64,000 nucleotides of DNA from Kineosporia sp. NBRC 101731 (GTDB lineage Bacteria; Actinomycetota; Actinomycetes; Actinomycetales; Kineosporiaceae): positions 182,860 to 246,859 of the forward strand of contig NZ_BSTC01000011.1 in NCBI RefSeq assembly GCF_030269305.1, given 5' to 3'. The notes beneath the pieces are model-generated. The model was given only the letters and a program-made list of their open reading frames with translations. It searched no databases and had not been told where the DNA came from. This document shows, in pieces, positions 26,532 through 34,402 of the stretch (position 1 is its first letter; every line of letters starts with the position of its first letter). A program made the position numbers and the translations under genes.

Positions 26532-27976
26532 CCGCGATCCTGCAGATCGTTGACGGGCTTGGCGGCCCGCTCGTCCTCGACCTGAACCGTGCTGTCGGTG
26601 GCGAGGGAGGGTACGCGCGCGCCGGGATGGACCTGACCGAAGGAGAAGTTGCCACCGACGACCAGCCGAACTGGTCGCCTCTGGCAGGACCGGCATCCCT
26701 GGCCCGTCGCAAGATCAGCATCCCGGTCCTGCTGCAGGCCCCCACCGCGGACGCCCTCGGTGTGAGGGTCGCGAAGCTCATGCAGGCCACCCGGCGCACG
26801 TGGTGGCTGCGGGTGCGTCGGCACGAAGGGTCTGCCGATTCATGGCTGCGGTGCTTCCCGTGCGTGCCGCGGATCGAGTCGCAGATCACGACGTCGGCGC
26901 GGCCCGACCTGGCCCGCGGTGTCATCGAGTGCGAGACGGACCCGTACGCGTACGGGGCGCGCGTGGACCGCACCCCCGCGCCCGTCGACCAGCATCCGGG
27001 AGCTTCACACGATGCGTGGGGGATCGACATCTCCGGCGTCCAGGGCGACACAGAGACGCCGTTGTTGGTGCGCATGCACGACAGCGACGGGTTCGCCTCA
27101 GCATTCGGTGCGTTCGTCAGTACACGACGTCGGCAGGATCCCTCGCAGGTCGTGTCGTCGAAGCTGGTCCGCGAGGCGGAGTCAGGTGCGAACCTACGGT
27201 CCGGGACCGCGGGTCAGCTGACGTGGCAGACCTTGACCGGCGACGACGCCCTGTCCTCCAACGGCGGGGTGCGCCTGGCGTTCGCCGACGGCTACGACGC
27301 CGGCCGGAGCGCGTCCATCACGTTCGCGGCGCCGACCCTGGATGGGCCCGACACCGCTGGCACCTACCGGATGTTCCTGCGGATCCGCCGGCTCGGGGAC
27401 GCCGTCGATCAGCAGCTCGTCATCCGCGCTTTCACGAACAACAGCTCCCTCGCGCCGGACGAGATCACGGTCCCGGCGGGCGGTACCCGAATCCGCATGA
27501 TTGACCTGGGGCTGGTGCAGTGGCCGTCCGCGCAACCCGCGGCGATCGAGGCGCCGATCCCGTCGTCGTCGAGCGCATCCACGACCCCGGTCACGCTACA
27601 GCTGTGGCGGCGCTCCTCGGGCCGCGCGGACATCGACCTCGACTACCTGTGCTGGATCCCCGCGGACGAGGACGCCGGATACCTCGAGCTCGACGCGTCG
27701 TTGTTCAATCCGGACGACCAGTACGTGAACATTGACGGGTTCCAGCACCAGGCGATGATCACGTCATCAAATCCGATCGGCGACCACAAGATCCTCGGCC
27801 AGGCGTACGGTTCATCCACGCCCACAGCTCGTTTCATCGGTGGCGCACCAATGGTCCGGCCGGGCAGCAACCGCCTCTTCGTCGTGTGCGGCCTGTCTGG
27901 TGTCGCGGGATGGCCGCGGTCACGGACACTCAACGTGGGCTACAGCTACTGGCCCCGCTACACCTGGCTGCGGTGA
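26528..27976 (+). CDS. Distal tail protein
   Basis: 482 residues, GTG overlapping the tape measure stop. The first gene after the tape measure normally encodes the distal tail (Dit) hub ring. The N-terminus fits (LQIVDGLGGPLVLDLNRAVG; YARAGMDLTEGEVATDDQPN), followed by RRTWWLRVRRHEGSADSWLR. The C-terminal half contains a carbohydrate-binding-like beta-sandwich insert (SITFAAPTLDGPDTAGTYRM; VTLQLWRRSSGRADIDLDYL), as in 'evolved' Dit proteins. Confidence 0.75.
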   Translation: MTAILQIVDGLGGPLVLDLNRAVGGEGGYARAGMDLTEGEVATDDQPNWSPLAGPASLARRKISIPVLLQAPTADALGVRVAKLMQATRRTWWLRVRRHEGSADSWLRCFPCVPRIESQITTSARPDLARGVIECETDPYAYGARVDRTPAPVDQHPGASHDAWGIDISGVQGDTETPLLVRMHDSDGFASAFGAFVSTRRRQDPSQVVSSKLVREAESGANLRSGTAGQLTWQTLTGDDALSSNGGVRLAFADGYDAGRSASITFAAPTLDGPDTAGTYRMFLRIRRLGDAVDQQLVIRAFTNNSSLAPDEITVPAGGTRIRMIDLGLVQWPSAQPAAIEAPIPSSSSASTTPVTLQLWRRSSGRADIDLDYLCWIPADEDAGYLELDASLFNPDDQYVNIDGFQHQAMITSSNPIGDHKILGQAYGSSTPTARFIGGAPMVRPGSNRLFVVCGLSGVAGWPRSRTLNVGYSYWPRYTWLR

Positions 27977-27979
27977 CCC

Positions 27980-29797
27980 ATGGCACACGTCGGAACGACC
28001 ACCTTCCCCGGCCCGGACACCTACCCCGGGTTCCCTCTGGGCGCTCTCGGCGAGGGTCCTGTCCCGGAGCCGATCGCCGCACCTGCCGGCCTGTCGCCGC
28101 GGCGAGCCTTGCTGCTCCTGGTGATCCCACCGACCGGGAAGGGTGCGCCGATCACGCAGGAATGCCCGCCGGACCTCCAGTTCGGGTCGACGGCACCCGG
28201 TGGGTTCGAGCAGCTATCCGCGACGTTGGACTGGCCGGCGGACACGCCTCCCGTGGGTTTGCAGACCGCGGCGACTGTGCAGGTTGTCGACCGGCGCACC
28301 GGTGACATCCACTGGCACGGTCACCTGGTCGACCCTGGGTTCGTGAAGTCGGGTACGGGCGCGTCCCGGAAGATCGTCGCGCAGGGCTTCCAGACAGTTC
28401 TGGATACGCAGGCCGGCGCTGTCGCGTACGTCGACCGGGACCTGGGCTCGTGGAAGTTGGCCCGCGACTACAAGGCCGGATCGGCACAGCTCGTCGACGA
28501 CGTGTCGTTGCAGCAGCAGCCGAACGACTGGGTCGAGCCGACCCAGCAGGTCATTGAGATGGACATCCCTGAGGGGTCGAAACTTCAGGCGAACACGACG
28601 ATGACGATGACGTACCGGCCCCCGAAGTACTCCCAGAACCATCAGGACATCGTCAGCATCCTGGGCTCGTACAACGGCACGAACGACGCCGGGTACCGGG
28701 TCAAGGTCCGTGTGGTGACGCAGGCCGGGACCGTGCAAACCATCATGGACCGCGAGTACCTGCCCGACACCCGGCACTTTCGCCTTCAGCAGGGCGTCGG
28801 GGACTGGACACAGACCGGGTCGCGGGTCGGGCAGATCCAGTGGTCGCACGACGGGAATGACGGCGTCACCTCGCCTCGGGACTACACGCTGCGCTGGGGG
28901 AACATGGCCGTCGTCCTGTCCAGGGTCGACCGGTCCGGCGCGCACGTCGTCGACCCGTCCACGTACGTGACGACCGGCGACATCGTCCACGACGTCGCCG
29001 GGCGGCTCCTGCTGGGTGACCTGTGGATCTCCACGAGCGTCCTGGCGCGCCCGGACACCCTTGTGGAGTCCGCGGCCTGGTGGGACGGCATCACAGCCCG
29101 CGGCATCATGGAATTCATCGAGGAGCTCGAGCCCGACTACTACTGGGCCGTCTGGGAACCCAACATCTCCCGGCCACAGCCACGGTTCGAATACCGGTCG
29201 TGGCGGACTTTCCCCCGTTACCTGATCCCGCCGGGCGCTGCGACGGTGCAGCTCGCCGGGGGCGCCGACGACCTGTGCACCCACGCGCTGGTCGTGTACG
29301 AGTCGATGGTTGGCGTCCCCGCGTCGCTGCAGGTGTCAGGTACCGCGCCGGAGCTTGAGGCTGCAGGTGTGGTCCGGACGACGGTCGTGGACTTGACCGC
29401 GGAGGGCCCGATCTCGCCGGCGACGGCGCAGCGCAAGGGCCGCGACGAGCTCGCCCGCCTGAATCTCCAGAGGGCGTCCGGGACGGCGATGGTCAAGGGC
29501 CGGATCATGGACATGCGGGAGGGCCGCATGATTGAGCCGTGGGAGATGCGCGCTGGGTGGATGGTCGTCATCGCCGACGGGGTGCTGCGCGCGGACGACC
29601 ACCCGTACTCGTACACGGGGGCCCGTGATGGCCGGTCGACGTTCCGCCTGACCGGGGTCACGTACTTCGCATCCAGTGGCGCCGCGGAGCTACAGCTGGA
29701 CGGCGGCGGACGGACCCTATTCCATCGCACGCGGATCCCGCTGCCCCGCCTGCGGCGCAAGAAGTCCAGGTCAGCGCACAGGTACCACACCGCATGA
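27980..29797 (+). CDS. Tail hub/minor tail protein
   Basis: 605 residues from ATG 27980, 3 nt after the Dit stop. Motifs of hub (Tal/gp27-like) proteins: DRRTGDIHWHGHLVDPGFVK and QGFQTVLDTQAGAVAYVDRD in the N-terminal part, a central insert with YWAVWEPNISRPQPRFEYRS, then GRDELARLNLQRASGTAMVK and EPWEMRAGWMVVIADGVLRA. Basic C-terminus. It would close the tail tip under the Dit ring and carry fibres. Confidence 0.75.
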   Translation: MAHVGTTTFPGPDTYPGFPLGALGEGPVPEPIAAPAGLSPRRALLLLVIPPTGKGAPITQECPPDLQFGSTAPGGFEQLSATLDWPADTPPVGLQTAATVQVVDRRTGDIHWHGHLVDPGFVKSGTGASRKIVAQGFQTVLDTQAGAVAYVDRDLGSWKLARDYKAGSAQLVDDVSLQQQPNDWVEPTQQVIEMDIPEGSKLQANTTMTMTYRPPKYSQNHQDIVSILGSYNGTNDAGYRVKVRVVTQAGTVQTIMDREYLPDTRHFRLQQGVGDWTQTGSRVGQIQWSHDGNDGVTSPRDYTLRWGNMAVVLSRVDRSGAHVVDPSTYVTTGDIVHDVAGRLLLGDLWISTSVLARPDTLVESAAWWDGITARGIMEFIEELEPDYYWAVWEPNISRPQPRFEYRSWRTFPRYLIPPGAATVQLAGGADDLCTHALVVYESMVGVPASLQVSGTAPELEAAGVVRTTVVDLTAEGPISPATAQRKGRDELARLNLQRASGTAMVKGRIMDMREGRMIEPWEMRAGWMVVIADGVLRADDHPYSYTGARDGRSTFRLTGVTYFASSGAAELQLDGGGRTLFHRTRIPLPRLRRKKSRSAHRYHTA

Positions 29798-29840
29798 CAG
29801 GCCCCCGCGACCTGTCATGATGGGGGTGGGGTTGGGGCCG
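29793..29840 (+). promoter_or_regulatory. Inverted repeat and phage late promoter, copy 5
   Basis: CATGACAGG (29793-29801) and CCTGTCATG (29811-29819) are perfect inverted copies spanning the hub stop codon. The second arm overlaps CATGAT (29816-29821), then 6 nt, then GGGGTTGGGGCCG (29828-29840). The leader has GGAG before ATG 29865. It drives the lysis genes. Confidence 0.65.
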
Positions 29841-29864
29841 AAACACTGGTCCTGGAGTGCTGTC

Positions 29865-29999
29865 ATGGCTCACGCGCCTGACCCCGAGTACTGGCCGGAG
29901 AATGCCGTCCCGGTCGCACCGGAACCCGGCGGCGGCGAGCAGGACGAAACGCCTGCCGTCGTGAAGATCTCGGCGCCCCGTGAGGGCGGCGACCAGTGA
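29865..29999 (+). CDS. Small acidic protein before the lysin
   Basis: 44 residues from ATG 29865, with GGAG 9 nt upstream; overlaps the lysin start by 4 bases (GTGA). Pro/Glu-rich (DPEYWPENAVPVAPEPGGGE), probably unstructured. First gene of the lysis transcript; function unknown. Confidence 0.6.
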   Translation: MAHAPDPEYWPENAVPVAPEPGGGEQDETPAVVKISAPREGGDQ

Positions 30000-30775
30000 C
30001 CGGTCCGACACCGACCAAGCCGGGTCGCGGTGCCTGGACGGCGACCGGTGGCCTGCTGCCGCCCAAGCCCGGACAGGTCGGCCGCGGCTACTACTACCGT
30101 CCCCCGTACGAGGGTGAGGACGTCGTAGGTGTCGCCGGCCTGAGGCCGACGTGCACGTACAACGAGGCGGTCGTCACCGAGGCTGTCCGGGCGATCCAGC
30201 GGCTCCTCATTGACTACGCCCAGCTTCACGAGCTGGACGTGCCGCGTATCCAGGTCACGGGACGCTTCGGCGACCAGACGGGCCTGATCGCGGCCCGCGT
30301 GCAGAAGCACCTCGGGCTGGTCCCCGACTGCATCGTCGGCCCGAAAACCGTGTGGGCGCTGATTGCTCCGATGATCGAGCAGGCCGCGGCGAAGTACGGA
30401 CTGCCGGTGTGGCTGCTCAGGGGCATCCACCTGGTCGAGTCTCAGGGCGACCTGGGTGCTGTCGGGGCGGAGACTCCCGCGGACACCGGTCCTTTCCAGT
30501 GCAACCGTGCGGCTCATCTGCAGGTGTCGATCCGGCAGGCCGTCGACCCGCGCTGGTCTGCGCTGTGGACGGCGGCGGCACTGCGCAAATTCTGCGACCA
30601 ATGGGTAGGGAGAACGTCGGTTGACCTGGTGACTCTCGCTATTGCGAGCCATAATTCACCGAAGTCGGCCGTAGAATGGGCTCGTGGAAACAAGCCCCCC
30701 AGAAGCCCAGGTCGATCCTTCAACATTGAGGACTACGTCGAAAAAGTCCGTGTTGCCGGGCTGGTGTCAAGTTGA
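29996..30775 (+). CDS. Lysin with peptidoglycan-binding and lysozyme-like (transglycosylase) domains
   Basis: 259 residues, GTG start. Residues 55-120 look like a peptidoglycan-binding domain (VPRIQVTGRFGDQTGLIAAR; LGLVPDCIVGPKTVWALIAP). Residues 125-245 look like a lysozyme/SLT-type fold: LRGIHLVESQGDLGAVGAET with the likely catalytic Glu in VESQGD, DTGPFQCNRAAHL, and LVTLAIASHNSPKSAVEWAR. No signal peptide, so release would depend on a holin. The last 92 bases are shared with the HNH gene in another frame. Confidence 0.72.
   Translation: MTGPTPTKPGRGAWTATGGLLPPKPGQVGRGYYYRPPYEGEDVVGVAGLRPTCTYNEAVVTEAVRAIQRLLIDYAQLHELDVPRIQVTGRFGDQTGLIAARVQKHLGLVPDCIVGPKTVWALIAPMIEQAAAKYGLPVWLLRGIHLVESQGDLGAVGAETPADTGPFQCNRAAHLQVSIRQAVDPRWSALWTAAALRKFCDQWVGRTSVDLVTLAIASHNSPKSAVEWARGNKPPRSPGRSFNIEDYVEKVRVAGLVSS
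30672..30683 (+). promoter_or_regulatory. Internal promoter for the HNH gene
   Basis: TAGAAT (30672-30677) inside the lysin gene, 6 nt before GTG 30684. This gives the leaderless arrangement seen at many host genes in the window. Confidence 0.55.
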
Positions 30776-31952
30776 TGGTTGCGAGCGACCGCCCGCAACG
30801 AAGCTTCGCGGGCTCTGCGGTTCTCATGATGCCAGACTTCGCCGTCAGGGTGATGTCTTCGCCCACATCCCTCTCCCGCGCGGTGTTCTGGGTGATGGTT
30901 CCGCTGTCTTGTGCAGTGTTGAGTCTTGCTCACGGCCAGTGCATTCCCCGGGCTGGAGATCTCTCTATGCCATCTACTGTCAGGCGCATGCTGCTAGGGC
31001 GCGGAAGAATGATGGCGATCCTCAGGCGGACGTTCCTCTGCGTGGCGAGTATCCACCTCAGCTGGCGTGTTCAGTCGACGGGTGCGAAAAGATTTCCGTC
31101 AGTCGACGCGAAACCCTCTGTTCTGCGCACTTCACGCGGCTCCAACGCACGGGGAGAATCTGGGGGGACGTTCCCCTCGCCAAGGGCGTTGTCGATGGAC
31201 CTCGACAAAACTTTTGCACCGTTGATGAATGCAACTATCCCGCAAAGTCGCGCAATTCGAAGCGGTTGGGTACCAAATTCGAAATGGCAGGCAAGTTGTG
31301 TGATGCACACCATCGCCGGTGGCGTATCCATGGCGACCCACTGCACGGTGGCCCGGTCAAGAGAAGGAGCATCTACTCGCATCATGTCCACTGCGTTGCG
31401 ACCGGATGCGACGCTGAAGCGATACCTGGAACCGGGGTGTGTCGAAAGCATCGATCGAGCCTCGCAAATCCGGGGGCTCGAAAGCTTGTCCACACCACGA
31501 CGCTCGATGGGCTGTGTTCAGTTCCCTCGTGTGGGCGCAGTCAAAAGACCGGTAACGGTTACTGCGGAACTCATGGCGAGCGACTCCGGCGCCACGGTGA
31601 CGTCCAGGCGCATATACCGGTCCGCACCGATGTCCCACCCCGAGTTCGAAGGAACGAAAACGGTTATCTCGAGGTCTCCGTACCTGGAAGGGGCCTGGTC
31701 CGGCAACACCGACTCCTCATGGAGGGGCTGTTGGGTCGCGCCCTTGCCAGTCATGAAAACGTTCACCACCTCAACGGCGATCGCTCCGACAACACGACCG
31801 ATGGCCCACTTCGCCTCATGCCCGATGGGAAACTGCGGAGCGGAAACCTCGAACTCTGGAGCACATCGCAGCCGTCCGGTCAACGCGTCCCGGACAAGAT
31901 TCGCTGGGCCAGAGAGATTCTCGCTACCTATGGAGACCTCATGCCCGAGTAG
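30684..31952 (+). CDS. HNH homing-type endonuclease with an array of Cys/His zinc-knuckle repeats
   Basis: 422 residues from GTG 30684. Six repeats of roughly C-x4-C-x8-16-C-x2-H are spread along the first 300 residues: CQVDGCERP...CGSH, CSVESCSRP...CQAH, CSVDGCEKI...CSAH, CTVDECNYP...CDAH, CVATGCDAE...CRKH and CSVPSCGRS...CGTH, often followed by RLRRHGDV-like text. The C-terminus is an HNH_3-type nuclease (ENVHHLNGDRSDNT, then GNLELW). Base composition is visibly less GC-rich than in neighbours. It has its own promoter and overlaps the lysin, pointing to later insertion of a selfish gene into the lysis region. Confidence 0.78.
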   Translation: METSPPEAQVDPSTLRTTSKKSVLPGWCQVDGCERPPATKLRGLCGSHDARLRRQGDVFAHIPLPRGVLGDGSAVLCSVESCSRPVHSPGWRSLYAIYCQAHAARARKNDGDPQADVPLRGEYPPQLACSVDGCEKISVSRRETLCSAHFTRLQRTGRIWGDVPLAKGVVDGPRQNFCTVDECNYPAKSRNSKRLGTKFEMAGKLCDAHHRRWRIHGDPLHGGPVKRRSIYSHHVHCVATGCDAEAIPGTGVCRKHRSSLANPGARKLVHTTTLDGLCSVPSCGRSQKTGNGYCGTHGERLRRHGDVQAHIPVRTDVPPRVRRNENGYLEVSVPGRGLVRQHRLLMEGLLGRALASHENVHHLNGDRSDNTTDGPLRLMPDGKLRSGNLELWSTSQPSGQRVPDKIRWAREILATYGDLMPE

Positions 31953-31979
31953 CAGCGTTCACCAGGCAGGAGAAGCCGC

Positions 31980-32216
31980 ATGAGCACCGACCCGCACGGC
32001 ACCGACATCACCTCGCTGGTCCCGATGAATCTCGACCCGGAGCCCGACGACTACCGAGAACACGAGGTGGCCGGCGCCGACGAGGTGACCGCGCCCGAAG
32101 CAGACCTGACCGGGGACCCGGTCGCGGTCGACAAGGACGTCGAGATCGAGTTCGACGACGCCGCGGACCTGGCCCTGCTGGAGAAGATGGGGGACCGCGC
32201 CGATGCCGAAGACTGA
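31980..32216 (+). CDS. Small acidic hypothetical protein
   Basis: 78 residues from ATG 31980, with GGAG at 31969-31972. Very acidic (DLTGDPVAVDKDVEIEFDDA). It overlaps the M15 lysin gene by 14 bases. Before the HNH insertion it may have directly followed the first lysin. Function unknown. Confidence 0.6.
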   Translation: MSTDPHGTDITSLVPMNLDPEPDDYREHEVAGADEVTAPEADLTGDPVAVDKDVEIEFDDAADLALLEKMGDRADAED

Positions 32217-32793
32217 CGACGACCGGACCCTCACCCTCAACCAGGGTGAGGCGATCCTCGAGAGTCTCGGCTGGCGGATCAGGACCGCGGGTGAACGGCG
32301 CCAGGCAATCGAGAATTTCCAGCGTGGCTGGGCGTTGGGCCCGTCGCTCAAGGTCGACGGGATCCTGGGCCCGGTCACGTCCGCGGCCCTGCGCATCTCG
32401 GAGTCGCGCCGGCGCCGGGGCCTGCCCACGGCCAGCGCGCACTTCTCGTTCGTCGAGGTCCGCTGCAAGTGCGGTGGGAAGTTCTCTGGATGCCAGCGGA
32501 TCTGGTTCAAGCGCAGTGCGTTCCAGGAGCTGGAGGCATACCGGAAGGCCAAGGGGTCCGGTGTCCCCGTCGTATCCGGTTGCCGGTGCGTGGGCCACAA
32601 CCGGGCCGTGCACGGCGCCACCCATTCCCGGCACATGTTCGGTGACGCCGCTGATTTCCCGCCCGAGAGGTCACTCCAGTGGTTCGCCGACCACGGCCTG
32701 TTCAGCGGGCGCGGCTGGAACCACAACCCCGGCACGCACCCCGTCCGGCACGGAGACATGCGATCGCTGCGGGCCTCATGGATGTACGGATGA
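32203..32793 (+). CDS. Lysin 2: peptidoglycan-binding plus M15-type peptidase
   Basis: 196 residues from ATG 32203. N-terminal peptidoglycan-binding-like segment (ERRQAIENFQRGWALGPSLK; VDGILGPVTSAALRI). From about 75: SAHFSFVEVRCKCGG ... SGCRCVGHNRAVHGATHSRH, then MFGDAADF and RHGDMR. This is the zinc-peptidase M15 pattern (SxHxxGxAxD ... H), cleaving stem-peptide or cross-bridge bonds. With the glycan-active lysin at 29996 it would attack both chemical parts of peptidoglycan. Confidence 0.8.
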   Translation: MPKTDDDRTLTLNQGEAILESLGWRIRTAGERRQAIENFQRGWALGPSLKVDGILGPVTSAALRISESRRRRGLPTASAHFSFVEVRCKCGGKFSGCQRIWFKRSAFQELEAYRKAKGSGVPVVSGCRCVGHNRAVHGATHSRHMFGDAADFPPERSLQWFADHGLFSGRGWNHNPGTHPVRHGDMRSLRASWMYG

Positions 32794-32815
32794 CGAAACC
32801 CATTGAGCGGATGTA

Positions 32816-33091
32816 GTGAACAGTGTTTTTGTCCTCGCAACCAGCGCCACTTCCAGCAGCGTGGAAGGGGTCACGTCGTCATTCCTGGGGCAGGGCATCC
32901 TTGGCGCGATCGGACTGGTCGCCCTCGGAGTCTTCTGGACCGCATGGCGAAGGGAATCAGCGCGTGCCGACTCCGAGCGAGCCGCGAAAGACGAACTCGT
33001 CAAAGAACTCCTGGCGAAAGTGGTTCCGCTGCTCACCGAAGCAACCCGGACGCAGCAAGAGTTCCTGGAGCAGGTACGCCGTGATCGGTAG
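32816..33091 (+). CDS. Holin-like membrane protein with coiled-coil tail
   Basis: 91 residues, GTG 32816. One membrane segment at about 26-46 (GQGILGAIGLVALGVFWTAW) is followed by a charged helix (RRESARADSERAAKDELVKE) likely to be a coiled coil. Located straight after the M15 lysin, as holins often are in actinophages. It could equally be a lysis-accessory (spanin-like or pinholin-like) protein. Confidence 0.6.
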   Translation: MNSVFVLATSATSSSVEGVTSSFLGQGILGAIGLVALGVFWTAWRRESARADSERAAKDELVKELLAKVVPLLTEATRTQQEFLEQVRRDR

Positions 33092-33236
33092 CCACACGCG
33101 ACCACACGCGCCCTCCGTCGAGGAAGTCATCGCTGTCCTGGCCCGCCACGCCGACGAACTCAGCGACGTCACACACCAGCTGCAAGCAGAAGTGGACCGT
33201 CGAAAGGGGCCGCACGATGCACCAGATACCCACTGA
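33081..33236 (+). CDS. Small helical protein in the lysis cassette
   Basis: 51 residues, GTG 33081, overlapping both neighbours. Helical middle (SVEEVIAVLARHADELSDVT) and no membrane segment. Soluble partner of the membrane proteins on either side is possible; function unknown. Confidence 0.5.
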   Translation: MIGSHTRPHAPSVEEVIAVLARHADELSDVTHQLQAEVDRRKGPHDAPDTH

Positions 33237-33573
33237 CCCCGCAGACGATCTAGAAGGCGCCGTCAGGGAACTTCTCGCCCAGGGCATCGACATCCGCCGG
33301 CAGGTCGACGGCCTGACGTCGGAGATGCGCCGACGCACGATGGCGTTCGTCGTGGCGATCCTGGCCGGTGCGCTGATCCTGGGAGTCCTAGGGACTGCGG
33401 CGTACTTGGTGTCTCTGAACAACCGCCGGGCGATCGCGGAGAACAACATCAAGTTCTGTGGACTGGTCGAGTCGTCCGCGTCGTCTTTCCCGGCGCCGTC
33501 CACGCCCCGTGGCGCTGCACTGCAGAAGACCGCCGCACAGCTCCTCACCGACCTTGAGTGCGACGAGCAGTAA
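33217..33573 (+). CDS. Single-pass membrane protein, lysis cassette
   Basis: 118 residues from ATG 33217. Helical N-terminus (DDLEGAVRELLAQGIDIRRQ), one membrane segment at about 43-66 (AFVVAILAGALILGVLGTAA) and a C-terminal domain of about 50 residues with two Cys (FCGLVESS, LECDEQ), presumably outside. Type II topology would suit a lysis regulator or spanin-like role, which is an inference from position. Confidence 0.6.
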   Translation: MHQIPTDPADDLEGAVRELLAQGIDIRRQVDGLTSEMRRRTMAFVVAILAGALILGVLGTAAYLVSLNNRRAIAENNIKFCGLVESSASSFPAPSTPRGAALQKTAAQLLTDLECDEQ

Positions 33574-33608
33574 CCCACCCTGACCTCACCGATCCAATGG
33601 GAGACATC

Positions 33609-34061
33609 GTGAACGACGCAGCAACCATCACCCCGAGCTCGGCGGAGCTGTGGGTCCGCTACCACCGCAAGGTCATCATCAGCCTGGCTCCGGTTCTTCT
33701 GGCCGGGTTCGAGGTCATCCGGGATGCGGCCCAGACCAAGGACGGCCTCGATGTTCTGACGATCGTCCTGGCGGTCCTCGCGGCGGCCCAGGCCGTCGGC
33801 GTGTACCTGCCGGGCAACACGAAGGCGAAGTTGCTCGCGTCGGGCGTGGTCGCGATCGGGTCCGGCGCTACGGCTGCGGCCGTGGGTGGCCTGACGATGG
33901 CGACGACGATGCTGATCGTGACGCAGTTCCTGGCGTGGGTCGCAGCCGGCGCGACGGAGAACGGGCCGGCGCCTGAGGTGGTCCGCGGTGAGGTGGTCGA
34001 GGCCGCCCCTACGGTGCTGCCGGTCGAGCCCGACACCGGGACGAGCGGCACGCTGGATTGA
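33609..34061 (+). CDS. Holin-like protein with three membrane segments
   Basis: 150 residues. GTG 33609 is preferred because GGGAG lies 5 nt upstream; ATG 33597 is in frame but has no ribosome site. Membrane segments: KVIISLAPVLLAGFEVI, VLTIVLAVLAAAQAVGVYL and ATAAAVGGLTMATTMLIVTQ with FLAWVAA. Acidic C-terminus. Size and topology suit a class I holin and this is the best holin candidate here. Confidence 0.62.
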   Translation: MNDAATITPSSAELWVRYHRKVIISLAPVLLAGFEVIRDAAQTKDGLDVLTIVLAVLAAAQAVGVYLPGNTKAKLLASGVVAIGSGATAAAVGGLTMATTMLIVTQFLAWVAAGATENGPAPEVVRGEVVEAAPTVLPVEPDTGTSGTLD

Positions 34062-34237
34062 CGTCGGAGGAGAGGTACGCCGGGATCCATCCGGCGTACC
34101 CGCTCCGGCCGCTGGGGGAGCGGTGGCGGCGCGCGTACCGGGGGACTGCGCGTCGCCTGCTCGTGTCACTGGGCGTGTACGTGGCGGCCATGGTTGCGGG
34201 CATCGCCGGTGCATGGCGCGCCCTTGGCCTCTGGTAG
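34058..34237 (+). CDS. Small basic membrane protein at the prophage edge
   Basis: 59 residues. TTG 34058 overlaps the holin stop (TTGA). Basic N-terminal half (GERWRRAYRGTARRLL) and one membrane segment (LVSLGVYVAAMVAGIAGAW). The weak start codon makes translation uncertain, but codon use is coding-like and coupling to the holin is plausible. Confidence 0.5.
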   Translation: MTSEERYAGIHPAYPLRPLGERWRRAYRGTARRLLVSLGVYVAAMVAGIAGAWRALGLW

Positions 34238-34243
34238 TCGGCT

Positions 34244-34279
34244 GGTCACTTCACCGGTCACTTCACCGGTCACTACGCC
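34244..34279. repeat. Three 12-bp tandem repeats at the prophage-host junction
   Basis: GGTCACTTCACC occurs twice (34244-34255, 34256-34267) and once as GGTCACTACGCC (34268-34279). They lie between the last phage gene and the first host gene, so they may belong to an attachment region. No matching copy can be sought outside the window. Confidence 0.6.
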
Positions 34280-34402
34280 GCTGATACGCGGGCGTGCCTG
34301 CTGTCACTTGGGCGAGCGTGTGCGCAGGTGGTTGCCCGTTTGGCCGGAACTCCACTGTCACTGAGGCTGTCCTGCTGCAAGCACGCCGTCTACTTTGCCG
34401 GG

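Larger units (their letters stand above)
1..34237. mobile_element. Prophage, late half (structural and lysis genes), siphovirus-type
   Basis: A continuous block of phage genes on one strand: tail fibres, endonuclease, portal/MuF fusion, protease/scaffold, decoration, major capsid, connectors, tail tube, chaperones, tape measure, distal tail, hub, lysins and holin-like proteins. Genes are packed with 1-8 bp overlaps. The right boundary is placed after the last small membrane gene; host metabolism starts at about 34,400. The left end is outside the window. No terminase, integrase, repressor or obvious att repeat is visible, so intactness cannot be judged. The tape measure and the distal-tail/hub genes indicate a long-tailed, non-contractile phage. 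Confidence 0.93.

Noticed and set aside
30772..31983. 403-residue frame overlapping the HNH gene
   Set aside because: The competing frame (30684-31952) has six Cys/His repeats and an HNH motif; this one is Ser/Arg/Met-rich with no domain.
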